The position numbers and the translations under genes were made by a program. 64,000 nt of DNA from Morchella semilibera. Lineage: Eukaryota > Ascomycota > Pezizomycetes > Pezizales > Morchellaceae. The notes under the pieces are model-generated. The model was not told where the DNA came from and ran no database searches. It worked only from the letters and a program-made list of their open reading frames with translations. Positions within the stretch are counted from its first letter, which is position 1. Each line of letters starts with the position of its first letter. Location of the stretch: the NCBI GenBank assembly GCA_009192285.1, contig WBVU01000011.1:1422668-1486667 (forward strand), written 5' to 3'. Positions 1 to 12,099 of this stretch are shown here, in pieces.

Positions 1-63
1 ACCCCCCGACTTTCTACCGGCTCTTCTTTCCTCAAGTCCAGTCTCGATTAAATAGCGTTCAAA

Positions 64-1066
64 ATGCCACTCTGCGGCTCAAACAAGGTTGCGAGTTCTA
101 TTCCTTCGCTTCTCACTCTCGATCGTTTGCCTCGTTCTGCGTAACAGGCATATTCTTGTGCTCCATTAGGTCATAATTTGCTAACAGTAGACCCTTTTCG
201 CGTGTACAGACGACCCAGCGGAAGATTGTGTTATTAGGTATACAAATAAACACTCTTTCACCTCAAAGATTTGACGCTAACAAAGACATAGGAGACGGTG
301 CCTGTGGAAAGACCTCATTATTGAATGTCTTTACGAGAGGGTATATCACCCTTGATGAAAAGAGATATCGAGTGAATTTGAGCTAAGAGCTAATGGTATG
401 GGTAAATATTAGTTATTTTCCGCAAGTCTACGAACCTACGGTTTTCGAAAACTATGTTCATGGTATACATATATATCCCAAGCCCAAGCGACCTATTTCG
501 CTAACAATTTAACGTGTAGACATCTATGTTGACAACACACATATCGAACTTTCACTCTGGGACACTGCCGGTCAGGAGGAATTCGACAGGCTACGATCGC
601 TCTCATATAGCGACACTCATACCATTATGCTCTGCTTCAGTGTAGACTCCCGCGACTCACTTGAGAATGTTGAGTCGAAATGGGTTGGCGAGATTGCGGA
701 CCAATGTCAAGGTGTCAAGTTGGTACTGGTTGCGTTAAAATGCGATTTAAGGGAGGCTGGGGATGGAGATGGCCCGGAGAAGAATGTTCCCGGAGGATTC
801 ATTCAATATCCGGAGGGGCTTGCTGTTGCTGAGAGGATAAAAGCATTGCGTTACCTTGGTAGGGGTTCCCGCGGGGCAGGAAATTATTGTTTCTTAAGGG
901 CAGGGTTTGCTCAGAGCACCAGGCTAACTCGTCTCGGTGATTAGAGTGCTCCGCCAAAATGAACCGTGGTGTTAATGAAGCTTTTACGGAGGCCGCCAGA
1001 GTCGCATTGAGCGCGAACGCAAAGGGCAGCAAAGATTCACGAGGGTCGGGATGTGTTATACAGTAA
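64..1066 (+). CDS. rho3: Rho3-type small GTPase
   Basis: Ras-superfamily Rho GTPase of the fungal Rho3 subfamily, which controls polarised growth, exocytosis and actin organisation at the plasma membrane. The spliced model has six exons (64-87, 210-237, 292-340, 413-462, 520-858, 945-1066; 612 nt, 203 aa). Visible motifs in order are the P-loop GDGACGKTSLL, the switch I segment YEPTVFENYVHD, DTAGQEEFDRLRSLSY (switch II) and a CSAK guanine-base motif, which is split by the last intron. The protein ends in CVIQ, a CAAX box whose final Q predicts farnesylation. The start is the only ATG that gives the MPLCGSNK leader typical of Rho3. The acidic insert EAGDGDGPEKN after KCDLR is in the usual place for the Rho insert. 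Identity as Rho3 is by family recognition. Only 63 bp of upstream sequence lie in the window, so the promoter is missing. Confidence 0.95.
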
Positions 1067-1656
1067 ATAATCAACATACACCATCGACACGAACATTACC
1101 CTAGTAAAGCTTAGGGTTGGAGGCAAGGCTGTTTTTCGGTGGCTCGGAAACAGTGGGTTGATGGAGCTTAGGACGAGTGACGAAGGCTATGGTAGCTTCA
1201 TCCAAGGGTGGTTATACCGTTAAAGTTTTTTTGGTCTTCTTTTGGCCGGTTTTGTTTATTAACTTTACTGGCGCTTATTTGCTTGGTTGATTGCGCGCTT
1301 TTTTTCGACTTATTTTTGGTTTGGTGAAGTCCTGGTGTTCTATTCTTTTCGGAGCGTTCGATGATACTATGTACAGTATTAGTATTAGTTTATTTTATTC
1401 TCTCCTTTGTCACCATTGTTTGGTTCTGGGAAGCCCAGCATTCGGTTTATTTTGTGATAATGTTTCTGCGTTTCCAAATGGTGGGCAACACTATTGTCAA
1501 TGTTTTGTATCTACACAGTACGGCACAGAAAGGCATAGTGGTCGCATGTTGCGGGTTGCGCAGGGTACCTTAAAAATATCAGACTACATGTAGTAGCATA
1601 GAATTCTTGAGTAATTTAGTACCATAGTTGTCACTCTAAAGTTTAGGTTGCATGTA

Positions 1657-1871
1657 TAGTGGCGGACACTCAAAACCGACCCTTAGTTAAGTTGTTCTAG
1701 AAGCTATGGGGAAGTGGTTTTTTAATTATGTCGAAATCCCTTCTGTAGGGCTGTTGGGGGTAGGTAACAGAACTATTTTACAGAAGGACTTTCTTCCTGG
1801 ACAAGTGTTGTGGTGTTGAAAGTCAGTGGTTGAAGGATAGTTTGATGGTCGGTTCTGTGTGTCCGCCACTG
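1657..1871. mobile_element. MITE with Fot1/pogo-like ends (about 215 bp)
   Basis: The two ends are inverted copies of a roughly 27-bp sequence. Left reads (t)AGTGGCGGACACTCA then AACCGACCC; the reverse complement of the right end reads CAGTGGCGGACACACA then AACCGAC. Both ends are flanked by TA (1655-1656 and 1872-1873), which fits a TA target-site duplication. A CAGT start and TA duplication are known features of the pogo/Fot1 branch of Tc1-mariner transposons. There is no transposase frame, so the element is non-autonomous. The family assignment is an inference from the end sequence. Confidence 0.65.
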
Positions 1872-2757
1872 TACCTGTTGTGAGGCCCCTTTACTTTCCC
1901 AGAAACCAATACTTTACATATAATCAACTAGCCGCCAGGTGCCGCAACAAGTTCAAATTACGACCTATCAGCCGTTCCATCCCTAGCCATATCGCGGCAG
2001 GTATCAGTTACTGATCCGCTTCCATCTTCCTTTTCTTTGATCTTTAGATAGGTTTTCGCTAACATGTATATCTAGAAAATGCGCTTTCTATGCTTTCTAT
2101 CAAGTCCTGAACTCGAGTCCTACAACCCAACGCTTATAGTTATAGGCTTGTTGTGGAACCTTCTGTTTGTCGTCGTAGGTAGGTATTATGGGCCAGCTCT
2201 ATTCCACCAGCATCACCTAGAGTCTGACAGCTTTTAGTATGCACTCTCGTCTTGATACTCGGCTCCGTTACAGTCTACTATCTTGAAGATCATGAACCAT
2301 TGGGTATGGAAGTGCTGTAGGACCCCCCCCCGGGGGGTTAGAGGGAGGACCAGAGGTATATCACGGCTTTACTAAGGTTTTTGGTATAAACGCACATGCT
2401 GCTAAGGACTTTGACTAAAAGAGTTACGCATGTTGGTATGTTGATGTCTGGGGTTTCCCTTGTGCCACTGTTTGATGCCAACGATGTTTGAGAAGATAGT
2501 TCAAGGCAGTATACTGCGGTATAGCATACTAGAGAGTTATTCTGTAATACCTATTTAGTATCGGGCGAACCTGCATTGAGAAGCGTGCCATGACATGAGG
2601 GTTCACGTGGTACATAGGGGTAGTATGCACGGGGGTGTCTCGGAGGCATGCCATAGCTTATATAGGTAGTGAGTGCTAGGGTTTTAAAAAGCCATGCGCG
2701 CATAACAACCTCCATCAAGTCAATAATAAAGATGGTTGAGGACGCTTGTTTAGCATA

Positions 2758-2899
2758 GACGACCCCCGGGCCACCTCACTCGGACAGTCAATCATGATTG
2801 GTTGAATAGAGGAACTGAAGTCACTTGAAACGTTGATCTTTCCTTTTCTACGTTAACTGTCCGAGTGAGGGGGATGTCCGAATGGCCCTGGAGGTCGTC
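2758..2899. mobile_element. Short inverted-repeat element (MITE candidate, about 142 bp)
   Basis: The left arm (GACGACC, then GGGCCACCTCACTCGGACAG) is matched in reverse complement by the right arm ending 2899 (CTGTCCGAGTGAGG, then GGCCCTGGAGGTCGTC), with a 13-base insertion in the right arm. TA lies immediately outside both ends (2756-2757 and 2900-2901). There is no coding capacity. The structure suggests a TA-targeting non-autonomous DNA transposon. A stable hairpin RNA locus is a less likely alternative. Confidence 0.6.
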
Positions 2900-5788
2900 T
2901 ATATCAACGACTTATCGTGTTGTAATATTGGCTGCCTCCGGGCGTAGCCAGCCAAAGTGTCTAGGACTACGTGTATTTGTCCGGTAACCACATATGTCAC
3001 TGTTTTATATAAGTACATGTATATAAGATATCTACATGTAATCTTGTACATACTGTAGTCAGTTATGTCAAGTCTCGTACTGTCCAGTCCTCTCTCCAGT
3101 CGATTTGTAAAATATAGATCTAGCAGGGGGCATAAGTGATAATCTAGGTAGATGGTAGGTTGGTTATTGGGTGTGGGTCTCCATTTCTGGACGCCTATAA
3201 TTATGTGGGTGTTTCACCGTGCCATTAGGTAACCTTAGACTCAGGGGTAGGAGGCCAAGATACCGAGTGATACGCTATGACCTGATTTTTATTGTAATAG
3301 CTGGTGCCTACATGTACATAGTTAAAATCCCTATGTATCTAAGATATACAGGAAACAAATAAATTTCGGTGCGAAGTGCAATATGCAGGTACCTGTCTGC
3401 GCCCGCATAGTAGCTCCGCGGAAGAAATCCTGAGACATAGGGCTGAATATCTATCCTAATTGACCTTGGGTACTCTTTGAGTACATGCGTGCACTTAGAA
3501 CAGTTAACAGTATAGCCCTGCGAACAATAGTGTAATCGGGGGGCTTTGGGGGGTTGGTTGTCAAAGAGGGGCCGTATTCTGGCCAATGCGGAATCATCGT
3601 GGGAATGATAGTGTAGATTGCCGCTCATCAATGAGCTCACCATTCCATCCCCTAATCCAGCCACTGTGGGCAAAAAAAAAAAAAAAAAAAGCCTTCCCCT
3701 TCTATTCTTCCATGGGCGCAGCTCTCGATTAGATCTGCCTACTTAGGCACAGCTGCATGGCCTTGACGGACATGGATTATATATGCGTGACAGTGGCTGG
3801 ATGGTGGGTTTATCCGCTTATTCATAATAGTAGGAGATAGTTGATATGGATGAACATGTGTTCCTTCTGCCTTCTGCTCACCCGGAGTATCAGAGGATAA
3901 GAATCTTCTGGATACCAAGTTTACGCGCCGACACTTAGAACCACACCGGCCGACCGGTCACCTTAACAGGTAAACGGGTTTGGATTACGGGACCCCTGGC
4001 CCTGGTAAATCCAGTTGTTCTGTTGCCCCTATAGAAATATTATGGGCAGGGCTTCACCAGGCTCCTTCAAGATAGAAATAGTTTGAGTATCTTGTAATTG
4101 TTGAAACTCCAGTGGATCGAAGATCGGCTTGCACTATTAACGAGAGATTTGATGAGCTGGTGGAGAGAGTTGTGTAACTAGTAGAATTTGTCAATCTACT
4201 TGCCAGTTAGCAATAGGTTCTTCGTGGTAAATTAGGCCTGGGAGTTCTACTCGGTTCTCCCTATTTCCTGCCTCAGTCTTTTTAGGATTGTTACGATCTG
4301 TTGCCTAGAAGCCATGTAATTAGCACAATTATGCAAACAATGTAAGATTCGACAAAGCCCCCAGATGTGCCTTCAAGGGGAGATTGTCCTTTTTGTTTGG
4401 AAAAAGACTGGTAAGTTGATGTCACCTGATGAGTCAATCAATAATTACATGTAGCTACTACATACATGTAAGTAGGTACTGGGGGGCCTTTCTGGCGTAG
4501 TACCTTCTCAATTAAGCGATTTTTCCAGAAAGCCTTGGTGAAGTTTCTTCACCGGAGATTTCTCGTGTGTAACTGCTGCCTTGCATGTTTTGACCAGGTT
4601 CCTGGGGCTGGGACGTCGATGTGAATCTCTAACGTCAGTTCATCCGTCGGCTGCTTCCGAAACCTAGCCCCCCCCCCCTTGTTTTGATATATGTAGATGC
4701 TACATGTACTTTTTTAGATGGTAGATGCGCTTATCTCTAGTCCAGGGAAATTGCTCATAAGTGCTCGAGGACTTATTGAGAAAGGTATATTTAAAGCGTT
4801 GTATTTTTAAATATGTAGTTGCAGTCTCGATTCCGTTGCGTGCGAAGTATACCAGATATATATGCCTCATTAATTTTGTAGACTTGTTTTGTTTACATTG
4901 TATGTTGCACGATACCGATGCTCAACTAAGTGGCGAGTGAATAATGACCGTAGATATTGCGAGGGCATGGAAGGGTTAACTACGCAAAAATTTACAGTAC
5001 CGTCTAAGCGAATATATGGGGTGGACTGAGGCAGTACCTACATGCCAGTAACGCATCTTAATCGGAAACCACCAGCACCAGCAACTTTTATGATCCCTGC
5101 ACATTCCAGATCTTACAGAAAGATTGTTCATCAGTTGATCACTCGGTGGCAAATATCTGACAAGTGGAAATTATATATGCAGGAACAAAGCATAAACTAC
5201 ATGTATCATTGGATTGGGTAATAAATGGACTGGGCATCAGAATACGAGTCAAAGACACTTTTTAATTTTATATATAACAAAAGAACTAGACGATATTCCA
5301 GCAACAAAAGAAAATGGCGACAGCCCGGTAATACTAGTAACACATGACCCCAAAATGCTACACCATAACCCACCACATAACCATTATCACCACCTAGATC
5401 TAGCATAAGCTACTGCCCAAAACACCTTATTTTAAGCCAGAAAACAATCCCCCGAAAGCTCTCAAACCCGTAGCCACGACCCTATTTCTTGACACAGATA
5501 TCCATCATATATAGATCATATCGATCCGCCAACCCCCCCCCCAAATGTGTGGATTATTCTCAACCAAGGATATATTTCTATCACAAGGTATATGAGGAAG
5601 TGGTTGTTGTATGGAGGGAAAGTACTCCATGAGCGTATCGCTATCTTCATGTGTAATGATATCGCAAAGTGGGTCTGGTTCGGTGAGGCGAGCGGGTGGT
5701 TTGGCTTGCTTATTGTCGGGGAGTTGTCCTAAGATGCTGTCGGTGGTAATAAAGGTATATCGCACAATATCCTTCGCAGACATAGTAA

Positions 5789-5968
5789 TTAGGTCTTGCG
5801 AATTTCGACGATTTCGAGGGATGCCGCGATAGTATTCTTGTGTTGGTGGTTTTGGCGGCTTTCCTTGCCAGCATGACGGCGCAATACTTTACCGCACATG
5901 ATGCACATACCGTGGATGGCAGGGTTGTGAGGACCAAAACCACACTCCTCGCAGTATTTTTCGCCCAT
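5789..5968 (-). CDS. Small zinc-ribbon protein, unknown function (59 aa)
   Basis: A single-exon frame from the ATG at 5968 to the stop at 5789. It has four cysteines spaced C6-x2-C9-x12-C22-x2-C25, the pattern of a small zinc ribbon, followed by GKV and a basic, His/Asn-rich tail. The segment around HGMCIMCGK is weakly reminiscent of the Cys-rich leader of FCP1-type phosphatases, but no phosphatase domain follows, so no function is proposed. The frame stays open upstream, but the upstream part is low-complexity and the ATG at 5968 has an A at -3. A TATA-like TTATATAAAG lies about 225 bp upstream on the minus strand. It could be a small conserved gene, a fragment, or chance; the regular cysteine spacing favours a gene. 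Confidence 0.5.
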   Translation of the reverse strand: MGEKYCEECGFGPHNPAIHGMCIMCGKVLRRHAGKESRQNHQHKNTIAASLEIVEIRKT

Positions 5969-6188
5969 GCTTGCGGTTTGAAAGTTGTAAATGTGTGAGA
6001 AGAGTAGATTATTGTGGGGGAGGGCTGGATAGATCAATAAACTCTGTAAAAACTTAGAGTTGTAAAGCGGGAGGAAGGAGGAAGGCGGGAGGAAGGAGGA
6101 GGTAGTATAGAAGCTTAATCTCACGATTGTAGGAATGGGGACGCTGATATGCTGCTGGATGAAGAGTGATTGAAAGCCGGGAGTATGT

Positions 6189-6200
6189 CTTTATATAAAA
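6189..6200 (-). promoter_or_regulatory. TATA-like box upstream of the zinc-ribbon ORF
   Basis: On the minus strand the sequence reads TTTTATATAAAG, about 225 bp upstream of the ATG at 5968. It is a good TATA-box match, but AT-rich runs are frequent here and this is only suggestive. Confidence 0.25.
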
Positions 6201-9200
6201 AAAAACACATATATATGGCGTGATAAAGATATGGCCAAGGACCCGATTTTCCTAGAGCAACTCTATACACTGCCTAGTACGTTACAATACCAAACACCAG
6301 GAACCAAACGGTCCTTCTTGGCCTATCATTGATTCATCAAATCTCCGACCAGGCTCTTACAAGTATAGTTCGCAGGGCAAGTCTTGGGCGATTGTTAGGC
6401 AGCGAACCTGACCCCTTGAGTCTAAGAGTGAATGACTGGTAGACCCAGGAGGCACTACAAAAGAAAAAACACAATAAGTGAGCAAACTTTTTTCGTCATT
6501 GCCGCGGTTCGAGAATGAGTTTCCAAAACTAATGTGTGCCTTTAAGTTCGCGAATTTTGGTTAGTAGCCAGTAAAAAGTGCCGCAACAGTAGAATCCACA
6601 CAAAGGCTTGTTGCAGGCTTGTGCTAACAGCCCTATGTATTATGTGCGAAGTGTGATATATATTGATCGCCATGCTGTACATGCACAGAACAGGGCAGTC
6701 GATGTTGCTAGCGGATGGCTGTGGATGCAGCGTACAAACGGGATGATATTATAATCTGGTTTAAACCAAATGTCACGCTCTGATTTAGTTAGCTTATGGG
6801 CTAGGGTCGTTGTTTCGCGGACTCATTTCTTGAGATCTCTCTCCGTTTGACGGATTCTAGGAGAACCGTATTAGCTAGTCGCCTCGCATGAAAGAATAAG
6901 GCCCAGGATGCGAATCCGCGGTCAGTAAGTCATGTCGTTGAGCCCGCATGTCAGCGGGAGAAGGAGCTGTCTAAGTCACAGTAACTGGGTGTAACACATC
7001 TACCACAATCGTCACACCAGCCTCTCCCACCTCCAAGTACACTACCAGTGTCGATTTAATTACAGTAGCTAGCCAATCGTCAAGTGGAGAAGGAGAGGCC
7101 AGTCCAGGACTCTAGGTAGCAAGGGGGGATGAGATTTCAGCCGCAGGTAACGGGGGGTGACTGAGTGTGTATCAACCTCGAGACGCTCTAGATATAAAGT
7201 GGAGCGCACTTGGCTGTGGGGAGAGTACTCGCCTAGAGAAGGAAAAACGTAGATTAACTGAGAGACTAGGACTCTAGAACAGTGGCTGAGCCATGTAGAT
7301 TCAGTGAAATACTTGAATCCCTATTTTTCTTTCGTTGAGTTTCTGACCTACAGACCCAGAGCCACATACCGGTGAATGACCATGTAATTAAGCTGGGATT
7401 TTCGGAGGCGGTCCCATAGAAGACGTCATAACCGACAGACTGTGGACCTGAGTGAAGGTCCATCATGGCTAGGTGTCGTTTTGTGATTTTCCGAGGCATT
7501 TCCTCGCAGATTTTCAACAAGGCATAAAGTGAAGCTGCTCTTGGGGTCTTGCTCAAAGACGCTAGATGTCGGGGTGTTTGTGGTTGCACATGATACCTGG
7601 ATGGTTGTTGAGCCTCCAGCCGTCGATAAGCGCATATGCGCATCCACAAGAGCTCCGTCGACGGGCATCGGTATGGGAAGAAACAACAGAAAATACCAGC
7701 GGTTTAGTATTAGATATATATACTAAGGGGATAGAGATATCTATAGATGCTACTTGCCACCATATATTTTCGTGTAGTGAGTGAGTGACCTGCTGAAAGC
7801 ACGCGTTTAATATTGCTTCAGCTGGCCAGACAACGTTGGCCTGGTAATTTGCCGCCAAATGCACATCTATCTCGCGCCTAAGCTTTAGAAACTAGAAATT
7901 AGGTGTCCTTGGGTTGAATTTGTGGCCGTGGCGTTAAATGCTTTTGGCGTCTAAAATACCTATAGTCTAGGCGCCTGCGATTTAGTGGCAAATTAATCAA
8001 GCTGCATGCAGTATAATAGGTAATTGCGCTCTGCCCGAGCGGACATGATATCTAATGCTGTGGGAAATTCTTACCGTCCCTTTGAGTATTGCCCAAATGC
8101 CAGGGTGTTCGGATGGAGCGTACGAGGCAACCAGGGAAAATAAAATTAAACCCCGAGGCATTTGTTGAAACCATGATATCCCGTAGTTGCCTTGCCCAAT
8201 TATATTAAGTCGTGTCTATACTGTGCGTACTCTCATATTTCAGTCCGGCGTCATGTGCATCATGGTATCTCACTCGAAGGGATCCTTGTTAGAAGAGGTT
8301 GCCCAAGTACCGTATTAATTCGAATAGAAGGCCCGTCACACAAGACGTTGAAATTCCCATATTTGGTTTGTCTTGAATACGCCCCCTAATCTCCCCTCAC
8401 TCTGGCTTGAAAAGGCAACTTCGACGTCTTGTGTGACGGGCCTTCTATTCGAATTAATACGCTATATTCCGTTTCTAGCCCTAGATAATGCGGGTATTAA
8501 CAAAAGTTCAACGAGATATATTATATATTTTGTTTGGGCGAGGTTACAGTTATTTTATGTGGAGGTATTTGTTGAAACCACGGTATTTTGTACTTGCAGG
8601 AACAAGAACTAAAATCCATGCAACGCCTATACACCGGTGGTAAAATAATTCACCACCGTTGGAAAAATTACTTTCCATCAGTAATTTACCGCACCATATT
8701 CAGAAGGTTCGAATTCTCGGTTTTAATACTACAAAAACCTCACAAACAGTATAAAAGCTGAATTTCAGTCTTATGCCAATGCATGCAGTGCAGTACTTGT
8801 AGGTATATCGATTCGGATATGAACCCACCACAGTGCTATTGGCTAAAGAAAGGCGGCCTATGTGCATATATTTGAAAAAAAAAAACATATACATACTAGT
8901 CGCATCCGTCTCAATAGTATCCATATGATACCAGTATGTATCAAGATAAAATTCTTAACTGTTAGGTCATAAATAAAAAAATCTCAATATTGAAGCTATG
9001 TAAACTTTACATAGATTATTATATAGGCCCTATAATATTCTAAATCCTGGGTCGGGCACGGCTCTGTGTAGTCGGGCTGAACCGTTGCACTGTTTTTTTT
9101 GTGCGCATTGTGAAATTGAATCACAATCTCGAGCTATTTGCTCTGAAGACTGGTGACATAGTCTTTGACCTGGCTGGATAACCGTAATCCTAAATTTTAC

Positions 9201-9880
9201 TATGCATGGTGTCTGTACGTACGTACGTGTAGCCAAACTTAATCGGTAAACATCCAGCAAATTTTTTTAAACCATTTAATTTAGAGGCACGAGGGTTAGT
9301 ATTAAGAGATCACCACACGTAGTCTTGCAGCTTAATATGCCTAAATATGAGAAACTGAGTCATTGGGAAAGAGACTCTTTGAAGAACACCAGGTTCAAAC
9401 TAGTTCATACCGAAACAAGAGAAACAACCCCCACCGTGAGGATTTTATCATAGGCGATAAGGCGTGGGTCCATATTTCATGTGCCCAGGTACTTGTCACA
9501 CCTAAGTACATGTAACTATACCGTAGGTACATGTGCGTAGGTACATGAGTTACAGGGGGATTCGTAGTCATATGTTACATGTAGTGTTGAGTGTCACACC
9601 TGCGCCATCTTAATTACTTGCATAATGTGTTTCTTCGGCGTAGATAGATACTGTAAACATGCTATATAAAAAAAATTTACACGAATGATTCACAATGTGT
9701 TTTCATGATCATCAAAAATTTCAGAGTAATGACTCGCAGAAAACTTCGAGTGATTCCTCGTGAGCGATCAACGGTTGCGGCTCAGTGTCCCACCATCAGC
9801 GCGTATCCGAGCCCAATCTCCCAAAGGAAAACGTCCCCTCAACCCACTATCAGAACAGACCTTCACAGGAACCCCCCACG
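6201..9880. other. Intergenic stretch, no gene supported
   Basis: Several open frames of 60-130 codons occur between 7266 and 7864 on both strands, but they overlap one another, contain no recognisable domain and are not flanked by usable splice sites. The stretch contains the hairpin element at 8310-8462, a GTACGTACGTACGT run near 9217, and a cluster of GTAGGTACATG-type words at 9500-9590 that includes two TACATGTA palindromes (9507, 9576). Confidence 0.55.
8310..8462. mobile_element. Near-perfect long inverted repeat (MITE-like, 153 bp)
   Basis: A 39-base arm starting at 8311 (CGTATTAATTCGAATAG, then AAGGCCCGTCACACAAGACGT) is repeated exactly in reverse complement ending at 8461. Similarity continues for about 10 more bases with mismatches, and the loop is about 65 bp. 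TA flanks both ends (8308-8309 and 8463-8464). Near identity of the arms suggests recent insertion or strong selection on the hairpin. There is no coding capacity. Confidence 0.65.
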
Positions 9881-10683
9881 ATGTCCACGCCCGAATTACC
9901 TGAAATATCTACCCCCGGACAACCTTTAGCACCGACAGCATCATATACCCCAGGCACCGGTGTCCACATATTCAACGACCAGATTTGCGCGTCAGTTGTT
10001 GGACAACCTTCGCTCTCTGCGCATGCTCCCACAGCGAAGGGTGAGTCGAAGCAGGTACTCTCGGTCCTTCGGCCGAGTCAATCTGGAAGTTGTGGAAAGA
10101 AGGAGGATGTAGCTTTGACGAATCTGCTACCACAGGTGGGGAACAATGTACTAGCGAGAGTCACCAGAATCAACCCAAGGCAGGCGACAGTGGCTATCTT
10201 TGTGGTGGGGGATACGGTTTGCAATGATGAGTTCCAGGGAATCATCAGGTTTGGAACTCTAGATAGGTAATGGATAGGGTCCGTAACTAATTGTTTCGGG
10301 GGTGGATAGACAGCAAGATGTCAGGGCGACGGAAAAGGACAAGGTCAAGATATTTTCGAGCTTTAGGCCTGGGGATATCGTGAGGGCTCAAGTTGTACGT
10401 TTTCCCTCCTAATGAAATTCCTCTAAAACACATACTAAACATATATCTCAGATATCTCTTGGGGATCAGTCAAATTACTACCTCTCAACAGCCAGCAACA
10501 GCCTAGGGGTCGTAGTCGCTCATTCTGGTAGAGACCCACCAGCTCCTTAATTCTTTGTAGTTGTGTTAATTTACTCACTGTGTTATAGACTCGGGCGACC
10601 CGTTACATCCCCTTAATTGGCGCCAGATGGCTTCATCGCGTACGGGTGCCGTAGAGGAGCGAAAAGTGGCTAAGCCAATATAA
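9881..10683 (+). CDS. CSL4: Exosome complex cap subunit Csl4 (EXOSC1)
   Basis: Csl4 is one of the S1/KH cap subunits of the RNA exosome, which feeds RNA to the 3'-5' exonuclease core in nucleus and cytoplasm. Four exons (9881-10248, 10310-10394, 10452-10527, 10589-10683) give 624 nt, 207 aa. The N-terminal segment [20 protein letters not shown] with ASVVGQP is the Csl4 N-terminal domain. [19 protein letters not shown] with DEFQGIIR and [12 protein letters not shown], then [11 protein letters not shown] and [15 protein letters not shown], is the S1-like RNA-binding domain. The tail NWRQMASS with RKVAKPI is the usual C-terminus. The ATG at 9881 was chosen over the in-frame one at 9785 because family members start close to the GQPLAP segment. 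All introns are 57-61 bp with GT-AG ends. Identity is by family recognition and is strong. Confidence 0.93.
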
Positions 10684-12099
10684 ACAAGCAATAAAAAGTA
10701 TTGAATATTTTAGGTTTTTGAGTTGTAAAACAGTATATATTGTGGGAAACGGACAAAGAATCCATAGAAAGGTATCTGGTTGGGGATATGATACTCCATA
10801 TATATAGGATAATCGTAATATCTCCCGCTACGGGTACGATCGATGCTTAGGGCTTCGACCGGGGTGGTGGGTGAATAACACCGCGTTATATATATACTAG
10901 GAGAGACGCCGTAGCTTTAGCTTTATTTTGATGGAGGTAGTCGGGAATCCCCACGAGCATGGGTAATCTCAGACCGATAATGTGGTTTCTAGATCCAAAA
11001 TGTAACTTCTGGGCTTAAGAGAACGGAAGATACAAACCCAGAGGCATGAAGCCCAATAGCAAATAATGGAGGAAGCTATCTAATAGTAGGGGTAACACCG
11101 GGAGGTTCGGTAATGATCAATCTTGAAGAGTCTTCATGATCGATCGTCAACGACTGCCAGTAGGCTCCCTGTAATTCTGAAGCCTTGAGATAATACCAAC
11201 CCTCAAGCTTCATATTATGTCTAAATTCCAGACGAATGGCTTAAAACAAACCATCTCGAGTACCGTGATATAATAACAAACCAACCTTTTTGATTAATTA
11301 AAAATTGATTCACCACTTATCACTCTGTTATGAATAAGCTTGTTTCATTAGGATCTTTCCCTCAATAATGTAGTTAGTGCACTCCCCGGAGGGAGGAAAA
11401 CTATAATCGCCTGAAGCTACCAAGTTGATCATTGGCCTTTGAGATTGGCTGGCACGCGAGCTCCGTGGTAGGTAGGAAAACATGCTGCTGTACCCAAGCA
11501 AGCAATCGACCCCACACTGCTTCAGCTAATGCACACGTGTGGCGGTATCGTCCGGTGCGATCCAGATCCTCAAGTTTATTGTCCACGCACATTACAGATT
11601 AAGCATCCCCTACATGTAGCACCATTCCCGAAAATGAAAATAAACTGATACCTTACCTTCTAAACGTGCCTAAGAAGATAGGAAATATGTAAATTGTAGC
11701 CCATTGAATACCTTGTATAATATGTATATGTGAACGTCCCTCCCAGATGAAAACAGAAACAGAGATAAAGGGGATAAGATAAAACAAGCCAGCAAAAACA
11801 TTCCTACAATAAAGTTGAAAAGGACTCGCAGAAAAATAAAAAATAAAAAGTAAAAAGTAAAAATAAACATACCGCCATATTTGTCGCCGTGAAATAAAAA
11901 AGCGAACAAGCGCCAAGAATTTATATAAAAAAATGAAAGAAAGCAGATAAAGACAACCCTAGGCATAAAACAACCTTCTTTTGTTCGTAAGTCCCATTTT
12001 TTTTTTTCATGAACACAATGCCAAAATCTTTTGCGCAAGACTCCCCACTCAACACCGCCATGTACAATAAACCGAAAATAAGTAAAATGCAAAACTGAA
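10684..12099. other. Intergenic stretch between CSL4 and the phosphatase gene
   Basis: This is the 3' flank of two convergent genes. A minus-strand frame at 11670-12125 encodes a Phe/Tyr-rich stretch that overlaps the end of the phosphatase gene and comes from an A-rich region, so I do not call it. One TACATGTA lies at 11611. Nothing else was recognised. Confidence 0.5.

Larger units (their letters stand above)
1067..5788. other. Intergenic stretch with inverted-repeat elements
   Basis: No gene could be supported over these 4.7 kb. The open frames are short, lack splice-compatible partners and match no family I recognise. The stretch holds two short inverted-repeat elements (1657-1871 and 2758-2899, listed separately), an A run near 3673-3690, and eight copies of the palindrome TACATGTA (1585, 3014, 3033, 3309, 4446, 4463, 4701, 5198). 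Confidence 0.6.
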
